19,306 nucleotides of DNA, from the NCBI GenBank assembly GCA_012961725.1, contig DTYU01000124.1, forward strand, positions 1 to 19,306, written 5' to 3'. The notes under the pieces are model-generated. The model ran no database searches. It was not told where the DNA came from and saw nothing but the letters and a program-made list of their open reading frames with translations. Made by a program: the position numbers and the translations under genes. The DNA comes from Desulfotomaculum sp. Its GTDB lineage: Bacteria > Bacillota > Desulfotomaculia > Desulfotomaculales > Ammonificaceae. Positions 14,131 to 19,306 of this stretch are shown here, one piece after another (the stretch's first letter is position 1; every line of letters begins with the position of its first letter).

Positions 14131-15042
14131 TTATTGGCTTCCGTACAGGAATGAAGCCAGCTCCGGCGACCGAAGAGAGTAGCTGCCTTCCGGCCGCTCG
14201 ACCGCAACCTCTTCCGCATTCAGGTAGACGACCGCAATCACTGTGCCGTCAGCCAAGGTGAATCTCAGCACCGCGCCGGCTTGCTCCTGCTGTTCCTCCG
14301 TAGCTCGCAGGCGCGGTCCCGTCACAGTGCCGCTGTTGAACCGGGCAACCAATTGCTCCCTCTCCGCATCGGTCACCGGTACCGGAGCCCCATCAGCGGC
14401 ACTGTATGAAACCTCGCACACGGTGGCCGGGTCTATGGGGGTATGGGAAGAGATACCAAACCCCACTGCACTCAGAGTGTCCGGAACCGCCTCACCTTTC
14501 CCGTGCCTCTCTTCATAGGGCGCCGCCATGCGCGGGGCACCGCTTCCTTCAGGGGCCCAATTGCCGCTTGTCAGAGGCTCCTCCAAGGGCGAAGGCGCTC
14601 CGTGGCGGTCTTTTTCGTCCGAAGCCGGCTTTGCAGCCTGCTCCTCCACCAGTGGAGCTTCTACTTCTGCAGCCTTTCTTTGTATGCCCGGCCCCATTAC
14701 AAAACTACCCATAATGAACACCGCGATCAGTGACGCGGCGGCAGCTACTGCGGCGATGCGCCTGCTCCTCAAAGCAGTCGTTAGCAGATGCCGCCGGCCG
14801 CGCCGCACCCGTTTTTCCTTGAACCGCTCCCAGCCGCTCTTCACAGCGTCTTCTCCAAAAACGACACCCGCGGTGTATTCCTTTATGGCTGCATCGACAT
14901 ACGCGGCGTTGCTCTCCAACTCCTCGAGCGTTAAACGGCAGGCCGCGCATCCTAAAAGATGCTCACCGACGGCATCCATCTCTTTCGCCGGAAGCTCCTT
15001 ATCCAAAAAAGCCTGCAGTGTTCCCTTGTTGTAACACATCAT
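14131..15042 (-). CDS. Zinc-containing anti-sigma factor (zf-HC2), single-pass membrane protein
   Basis: About 303 residues. The N-terminal cytoplasmic domain has the anti-sigma zinc motif H28-x3-C32-x2-C35 in GEHLLGCAACR, preceded by CYNKGTLQAFLDKELP. A basic stretch (KRVRRGRRH) precedes one transmembrane segment at about 96-116 (IAAVAAAASLIAVFIMGSFV). The outer part contains a Pro/Glu/Gly-rich stretch and a C-terminal domain from about 200 with no family I recognise. It should hold the ECF sigma factor encoded just upstream inactive until an envelope signal. I place the start at the ATG at 15042 or the adjacent one at 15039 (AAAGGTGAGG upstream); the frame is open to a GTG at 15048. The sigma gene ends about 24 bases before. 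Confidence 0.88.
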   Translation of the reverse strand: MMCYNKGTLQAFLDKELPAKEMDAVGEHLLGCAACRLTLEELESNAAYVDAAIKEYTAGVVFGEDAVKSGWERFKEKRVRRGRRHLLTTALRSRRIAAVAAAASLIAVFIMGSFVMGPGIQRKAAEVEAPLVEEQAAKPASDEKDRHGAPSPLEEPLTSGNWAPEGSGAPRMAAPYEERHGKGEAVPDTLSAVGFGISSHTPIDPATVCEVSYSAADGAPVPVTDAEREQLVARFNSGTVTGPRLRATEEQQEQAGAVLRFTLADGTVIAVVYLNAEEVAVERPEGSYSLRSPELASFLYGSQ

Positions 15043-15066
15043 CCTCACCTTTACTTTGAGACCCCT

Positions 15067-15696
15067 TTATAGGTTTTGCTCGGAACTGTTTCTTGTAACA
15101 CTCCTCTCGCAGCCGCTGAACTCACGGCGAAACCTTTCCCGCGCGCGGGCAAGAATCGTCCCGACCGAACTCCTTTCAACCTGTAAGACCGCCGCTATCT
15201 CGGCATAACCGTACCCGTGGGCGCGCAGCAAAAGGCAGAAACGGTCCCGTGGTGCCATCCGGCCAAGCGTTTGGCGCACCTGCGCAATCTCCTCTTGCCG
15301 CAAAACCTCGTTATCTCCCGTTTCTGGGCCCCATGCCGCGACCTGGTACTCCCGTTTCCTGCGCCTCTCCTCGCTCCGAACGTGGTTATAGGCAAGGTTG
15401 ACCGCCACCCGAAAAAGCCAGCCGGGGATGTTTTCCTGCTGTGCCGGGGGTCTGAAGTAAAGCCGGATAAAGGCCTCCTGAACCACATCCTCGACCGAGG
15501 TTCGATCACCCAAGTAAGGCAGCAACCGGCGGCAAAGCCCCGGGTAATGCTTGGTGAAAAGCTCGCGAAAAGCCGCCTCTTTTTCCTCCGCACCGGTGCG
15601 GCTCACCAAAGCGCGCCTCGCTCTCTTTTTAAATAAAAACACCGCAGCCGCGGCTTTTTTGACAGGAATCGCACCATCTTTATTTGCCCAACGCAT
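15067..15696 (-). CDS. ECF-family RNA polymerase sigma factor
   Basis: A 209-residue sigma-70-family factor of the extracytoplasmic-function class. Region 2 covers residues about 42-110 (AFRELFTKHYPGLCRRLLPY, SVEDVVQEAFIRLY, IPGWLFRVAVNLAYNHVR). Region 4 covers about 135-190 (LGRMAPRDRFCLLLRAHGYGYAEIAAVL, then SSVGTILARARERFRREF). It lacks region 3, as is usual for the class. The ATG at 15696 lies within the end of lysC (17-nt overlap) and has a poor SD, so the N-terminal stretch rich in Lys and Ala may not be translated. A GTG near residue 31, with GAGG upstream, is an alternative. The anti-sigma gene follows immediately, the standard arrangement. Its target promoter cannot be read from here. 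Confidence 0.92.
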   Translation of the reverse strand: MRWANKDGAIPVKKAAAAVFLFKKRARRALVSRTGAEEKEAAFRELFTKHYPGLCRRLLPYLGDRTSVEDVVQEAFIRLYFRPPAQQENIPGWLFRVAVNLAYNHVRSEERRRKREYQVAAWGPETGDNEVLRQEEIAQVRQTLGRMAPRDRFCLLLRAHGYGYAEIAAVLQVERSSVGTILARARERFRREFSGCERSVTRNSSEQNL

Positions 15697-16900
15697 CCAA
15701 ACCGAACCGTCTGTGCAGCGCCCGAACGGCGCGCGGCACCTCCGCTTCCTTGACGATACAGGAAACCTTAATCTCCGAAGTGCTGATCATCTCAATATTA
15801 ATGCCTTCAGCGGCAAGCGCTTCAAACATCGCCGCCGCGACGCCGGGCCGCGTCACCATGCCAGCCCCCACGATCGAAACCTTTCCCACGTGGTCGTCGT
15901 AGGTGTACCCCTTGGCGCCTACCGCTTCCTTAATCGCTTCCACCGCCGCAAGCGCCCTTTTCAGGTCGTCTCTTTTTACTGTAAAGGCGATATCGTTTTG
16001 GCCGTTCCGTGTCGCCCCCTGAATGATCATATCAACATTCACCTGCTCCGCCGCCAGCGCGGCAAAGAGGCGGTGGGCTATGCCGGGCTGATCTAATACG
16101 TCAAAAAGGCCTACTTTGGCAACATTCAGATCGTGTGCCACCCCGCTCACCAGATGCGTTCGCTCCATCCCCGAATCCCCCCTCACGAAAGTCCCCGGTT
16201 TATTGTTAAAGCTCGACCTGACCACCAGCGGCAAGCCGTGGAGCTTAGCCAGCTCCACCGACCGCGGGTGCAGTACCACCGCCCCCAAACTGGCAAGCTC
16301 CAACATCTCGTCGTACGAAATCAGCGGCAGTTTTTTAGCCTCAGGCACCACCCGCGGATCGGCGGTGTAGACCCCCTCAACATCTGTGAAAATCTCACAC
16401 CGGTCCGCCCTGAGCGCTATTGCCAGCGCCACTGCCGTGGTGTCCGAGCCCCCCCTGCCCAAGGTCGTAACATCTCCGTTCGGCGCAAGCCCCTGAAAGC
16501 CGGCAACAACCGCTATCCTGCCGGCGGCAAGCTCATCCCGCAGCCGCCCGGTATCGATGCCCGTAATCGCCGCCTTCCCGTAAACGCCGTCGGTGGCGAT
16601 CCCCGCTTGCCGCCCCGTAAGAGAAACCGCGTCTGCTCCCAAGGCCTGCAGGGCCATGGTCAAGAGGGCGATCGAAACCTGCTCCCCGGTGCTCAGCAGT
16701 TGGTCCATTTCACGCTTTCCCGGCTCTGCGGTTACCTGCCCCGCCAGGGCTATCAGGTCGTCCGTGGTGTCTCCCATGGCCGAAACAACCACCACGACGT
16801 CGTTCCCCTCCCGGCGCGCCTGCCACACGCGCGCTGCGACCTGCTTGATCCGGGAGGCATGAGCCACCGAACTCCCGCCGTATTTGTGAACGATCAACAT
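15680..16900 (-). CDS. lysC: Aspartate kinase (aspartokinase II / LysC type)
   Basis: Phosphorylates aspartate, the first step toward lysine, threonine, methionine and diaminopimelate. It is 406 residues from the ATG at 16900. The kinase domain has VHKYGGSSVA (4-13), GRGGSDTTAVALAIAL and IFTDVEGVYTADPRVVPEAKK. The C-terminal third carries two ACT domains (LFDVLDQPGIAHRLFAALA and VSIVGAGMVTRPGVAAAMFEAL), so allosteric feedback by lysine and/or threonine is expected. The total length equals the Bacillus aspartokinase II pattern, in which the C-terminal part is also made as a separate beta subunit; a matching internal start is listed separately. The frame continues upstream to 16939, but family alignment supports MLIVHKYGG. 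It lies 74 bp after thrB. An inverted repeat (GCTAAT/ATTAGC at 16931-16952) precedes it; no lysine riboswitch fits in the gap. Confidence 0.96.
   Translation of the reverse strand: MLIVHKYGGSSVAHASRIKQVAARVWQARREGNDVVVVVSAMGDTTDDLIALAGQVTAEPGKREMDQLLSTGEQVSIALLTMALQALGADAVSLTGRQAGIATDGVYGKAAITGIDTGRLRDELAAGRIAVVAGFQGLAPNGDVTTLGRGGSDTTAVALAIALRADRCEIFTDVEGVYTADPRVVPEAKKLPLISYDEMLELASLGAVVLHPRSVELAKLHGLPLVVRSSFNNKPGTFVRGDSGMERTHLVSGVAHDLNVAKVGLFDVLDQPGIAHRLFAALAAEQVNVDMIIQGATRNGQNDIAFTVKRDDLKRALAAVEAIKEAVGAKGYTYDDHVGKVSIVGAGMVTRPGVAAAMFEALAAEGINIEMISTSEIKVSCIVKEAEVPRAVRALHRRFGLDALGK
16166..16184 (-). promoter_or_regulatory. Internal ribosome-binding site and start for a LysC beta subunit
   Basis: Within lysC, in frame at codon 245, an ATG (16166-16168) is preceded after exactly eight bases by GAGGGGGG (16177-16184). 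Translation from it would give about 162 residues consisting of the two ACT domains, starting MERTHLVSGVAHDLN. In Bacillus subtilis aspartokinase II the beta subunit is likewise the in-frame C-terminal part of about this size. Confidence 0.75.
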
Positions 16901-16974
16901 CCTGTATTCCCACCCGAAAATTTTTCTCCGGCTAATCATTTATGCAATTAGCAGGGAGAGGGTTAATACCTGAA

Positions 16975-17889
16975 TCATTCTATGGCACCGTGATTGTCCA
17001 CCCCAAGGGTAAACACCCGTGCATTCACCCCTGCATTACGAAATGCCCCTGCCATGGCCGCGCCAACCGCCTCTGTGTTCCCGCCGGTGATCGCCACCAC
17101 CGCCGGCCCCGCGCCGCTGAGCGCCGCGCCGAATGCCCCTGCTTCGACGGCAGCCTCCATTACTTTATCCAGGCCGGGTACTAAAGAGGCACGGTAGGGC
17201 TGGTATAATCTGTCCTGCATCGCCGTCACTAAGAGTTCATACCGCCTCGACGCAACCGCCCCCACTAACAGCGCCGCCCGGCCGACGTTGTAGACGGCGT
17301 CCTCTCTGCGGCAATCGGCCGGCAGGATGCGCCGGGCGTCCTGCGTTGAAATCCGCAGGTCGGGAACGGCAATCACCGCCGCAAGCGCAGGGTCAACCGG
17401 TATCTTCAGCCATCTTAGACGGTTTTCTTCCGATACAACCACTGTCAAACCGCCGAACAATGCAGCGGCAACGTTGTCCGGGTGTCCCTCTAATCCCGTT
17501 GCGAGAGTGAGGATATCCTGGGCTGAAAACCGGTCCCCGGCGATGGCATTCGCCGCCATTAAACCGCCGACAATGGCCGCGGCGCTTGAACCCAACCCAG
17601 CCCCCACCGGGATCTCGTTCTCTAAGGTCAGGGCTATCCCAGGCGGCATTGCAAAACCGCACTTCCGCCACAGCCGCTTGACCGCTTGCCATACAAGGTT
17701 TGAACCGTCCGCGGGAATTTGACCTTCGCCTTCCCCGTACACACTTATGGCCAACCCTGCGCCGGACAGCCCGAGGGTAACCGTGTTGTAAAGCGCCAGC
17801 GCAAGACTGAGGCAATCGCATCCGGACCCGAGGTTTGCCGTGGTAGCCGGCACTTTCACGCTGACGTAGCTCCGCAAACCGCCGGGCAC
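16975..17889 (-). CDS. thrB: Homoserine kinase (GHMP family)
   Basis: Phosphorylates homoserine for threonine synthesis. It is 304 residues. Signatures are VKVPATTANLGSGCDCLSLAL (11-31, first GHMP motif; the usual NLGPGFD reads NLGSGCD), the ATP-binding IPVGAGLGSSAAAIVGGLMA (93-112), and a late ACT-like GAFGAALSGAGPAVVAI motif. The start is GTG at 17889 with GGAGG eight bases upstream. The SD overlaps the end of hom, whose stop is only three bases before the start. The order hom-thrB-lysC suggests one threonine/lysine unit. No thrC is seen, so it may lie beyond the right edge or elsewhere in the genome. Confidence 0.95.
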   Translation of the reverse strand: MPGGLRSYVSVKVPATTANLGSGCDCLSLALALYNTVTLGLSGAGLAISVYGEGEGQIPADGSNLVWQAVKRLWRKCGFAMPPGIALTLENEIPVGAGLGSSAAAIVGGLMAANAIAGDRFSAQDILTLATGLEGHPDNVAAALFGGLTVVVSEENRLRWLKIPVDPALAAVIAVPDLRISTQDARRILPADCRREDAVYNVGRAALLVGAVASRRYELLVTAMQDRLYQPYRASLVPGLDKVMEAAVEAGAFGAALSGAGPAVVAITGGNTEAVGAAMAGAFRNAGVNARVFTLGVDNHGAIE

Positions 17890-17892
17890 GGC

Positions 17893-19173
17893 TTACTCCT
17901 CCACCCTGATGATATTCGCCACCGTTTCCACCGTCGGCAGACAGCGCAGTTCTTCGACCGCCGCCCGGAGGTTTGCCTCCCGTACACGGTGTGTCACCAA
18001 GACAAGCTCCGCTACCACCCCGGTCGTCTTTTGGATTACCGCCGCCAGGCTTACGCTGTTGTTCCCGAAAGCCCCCGCTATCCCGGCTAAAACCCCCGGC
18101 CTGTCTATCACCCGCAGCCTCAGGTAATAGCAGGATTCGATTGCGGTTATCGGCCGCACCGGCTTGCGTTCAAAACAGGTGCACCCCAAGATTCTCCTTG
18201 CGTTGCACCGGATATTCCGCGCCGCTGCGATAATGTCGCCTACTACGGCGCTTGCCGTGGGCAGTTCCCCGGCCCCCCGCCCATAAAACATCGTCTCCCC
18301 GACCGCGTCACCGCGTGTAAAAACCGCGTTGAAGACGTCGCTCACCGCCGCAAGCGGGTGCCCACAGCGAACCAGCGCCGGGTGGACGCGGACCTCTATC
18401 CCTCCAGGCGTCTCCCTTGCAATGCCCAACAGCTTTATCACGTATCCTAACTCCCGGGCGTATTTGATATCCTCCGGCCTTATCTTAGTGATACCCTCCA
18501 CGTAAACATCGTCGAGCATTACCCGGGTGTTGAACGCTATCGAAGCCAAGATCGCTATCTTTCTTGCTGCGTCTAGGCCCTCAATATCGCTGGCGGGATC
18601 GGCTTCCGCATAACCTCTCTCCTGCGCCTCCCGCAAAACCGTATCAAAATCGGCACCCTCATCGCTCATCTTTGACAGAATGTAGTTCGTGGTGCCGTTG
18701 ATGATCCCGATGACTTCCAATATCCGGTTCCCGGCCAAAGCCTCCTTTAAAATCTTAACAACCGGTATCCCGCCGGCTACGCTCGCCTCAAAGAACAGGT
18801 CGGCACCGGTCGCGGCCGCCCCGGCAAAAAGCTCCTGCCCGCAAACCGCCATCAGGTCTTTGTTCGCGGTGACAACACTCTTCCCGTGGGAAAGCGCCTC
18901 GAGTACATACCGCCGCGCCGGTTCGATCCCGCCCATCACCTCGACCACGATGCTCACCCCTGGGTCTTCCAGCACCGCCGCCGGGTCGGTGGTAAGCAGT
19001 TCGGGGAGAAGGGTTATCCCCCTTTCCTTCCCTGTGTCCCTTACAAGAATCTTCACCACCTCAAGCGGGGTGCCCAGTCGGGCGGCGATCAATTCCCGGT
19101 TCTTTTGCAAGACCCGGTAGACCCCCCGCCCCACCGTTCCTAAACCCAAGATGCCGATACCAACACTGTTCAA
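17893..19173 (-). CDS. hom: Homoserine dehydrogenase with C-terminal ACT domain
   Basis: Reduces aspartate-4-semialdehyde to homoserine with NAD(P)H. It is about 426 residues. The N-terminal Rossmann fold shows VGIGILGLGTVGRGVYRVL. Then come EVMGGIEPARRYVLEAL, KSVVTANKDLMA and the catalytic-domain signatures EASVAGGIPVVKILKEAL, INGTTNYILSKM, and YAEADPASDIEGLDAARK. The C-terminal ACT domain begins YYLRLRVIDRPGVLAGIAGAF and should mediate threonine feedback. The start is taken as TTG at 19173 because AGGAG lies eight bases before it; a frame-open TTG at 19194 would put that SD inside the coding region. A 31-bp tandem repeat ends about 16 bases upstream of this start. Confidence 0.95.
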   Translation of the reverse strand: MNSVGIGILGLGTVGRGVYRVLQKNRELIAARLGTPLEVVKILVRDTGKERGITLLPELLTTDPAAVLEDPGVSIVVEVMGGIEPARRYVLEALSHGKSVVTANKDLMAVCGQELFAGAAATGADLFFEASVAGGIPVVKILKEALAGNRILEVIGIINGTTNYILSKMSDEGADFDTVLREAQERGYAEADPASDIEGLDAARKIAILASIAFNTRVMLDDVYVEGITKIRPEDIKYARELGYVIKLLGIARETPGGIEVRVHPALVRCGHPLAAVSDVFNAVFTRGDAVGETMFYGRGAGELPTASAVVGDIIAAARNIRCNARRILGCTCFERKPVRPITAIESCYYLRLRVIDRPGVLAGIAGAFGNNSVSLAAVIQKTTGVVAELVLVTHRVREANLRAAVEELRCLPTVETVANIIRVEE

Positions 19174-19189
19174 CCTTACCTCTCCTCCA

Positions 19190-19250
19190 GTCAAAATTAC
19201 GGGGACACCATACTAAATTGGTCAAAATTACGGGGACACCATACTAAATT
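19190..19250. repeat. Two-copy 31-bp tandem repeat upstream of hom
   Basis: Two identical 30-base copies (19190-19219 and 19221-19250), each beginning GTCAAAATTACGGGGACACC and ending ATACTAAATT, are joined by one G, so the period is 31. There are no spacers, so it is not a CRISPR array. The GGGGACACC core recalls sequence seen beside IS200/Y1-type transposase genes; this is recollection, and no transposase is present in the window. Confidence 0.9.
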
Positions 19251-19306
19251 ATGGCTCCTTCACGGTGGTTTGAGACTTCAGCCCTCTTTCCATACTGTTT
19301 TTATAG
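19251..19306. other. Right-edge sequence upstream of the repeat; nothing assignable
   Basis: The last 56 bases show no open frame or RNA that I can assign. The hom promoter may be here or beyond the edge. Confidence 0.4.

Noticed and set aside
16901..16974. Lysine riboswitch or attenuator before lysC
   Set aside because: The 74-base gap is too short for an L-box; only a weak six-base inverted repeat without a terminator T-run is present.
19190..19250. CRISPR-like repeat
   Set aside because: Only two copies, joined by a single base with no spacers, and no cas genes nearby.

Overview
The window reads as chromosomal DNA of an anaerobic, endospore-forming, GC-rich Firmicute, probably a Desulfotomaculum/Pelotomaculum/Moorella-type clostridium. 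This is an inference from gene content: a siroheme-type tetrapyrrole operon, a YteA-type DksA/TraR zinc-finger protein, a DUF5665 membrane protein, a LysM plus GH18 spore-wall-type hydrolase and a heptaprenyl-diphosphate-synthase-like gene. Strong GGAGG-type Shine-Dalgarno (SD) sites and many GTG/TTG starts fit this. Species cannot be named from the sequence. All but one of the genes lie on the minus strand.

Read in the direction of transcription, from the right edge leftwards: (1) A threonine/lysine block, hom > thrB > lysC, is followed by an ECF sigma factor that starts inside the lysC end and by its zinc-containing membrane anti-sigma factor. A two-copy 31-bp tandem repeat abuts the hom ribosome-binding site. 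(2) Two proteins that have lost recognisable catalytic residues are transcribed divergently around 13.0-13.4 kb: a plus-strand lytic-transglycosylase-like protein and a minus-strand histidine-kinase-like protein. (3) A purine-salvage/GMP block, hpt > guaA, has a near-consensus SigA promoter. It is followed by tRNA-Cys with its own promoter and a small glycine-rich zinc-ribbon gene closed by a strong terminator. (4) A secreted LysM/GH18 protein has its own terminator. (5) A long co-directional run follows: DUF5665 > yteA-like > hepT-like polyprenyl synthase > siroheme dehydrogenase > hemA > hemC > cobA-hemD fusion > hemB (cut by the window edge). Several junctions in this run overlap (ATGA stops, and a 47-nt overlap between the siroheme gene and hemA), indicating translational coupling.

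Functionally, hemA, hemC, hemD and hemB make uroporphyrinogen III from glutamyl-tRNA. The SUMT half of the fusion and the precorrin-2 dehydrogenase divert it to precorrin-2/sirohydrochlorin for siroheme, cobalamin or siroheme-derived heme. The polyprenyl synthase probably supplies the menaquinone side chain. hom, thrB and lysC are aspartate-family amino-acid enzymes, and lysC carries an internal start with a very good SD that would give a separate regulatory subunit.

I found no phage, CRISPR, toxin-antitoxin or defence cluster. The parts least explained by known systems are the degenerate kinase/transglycosylase pair, the glycine-rich zinc-ribbon protein and the tandem repeat upstream of hom.
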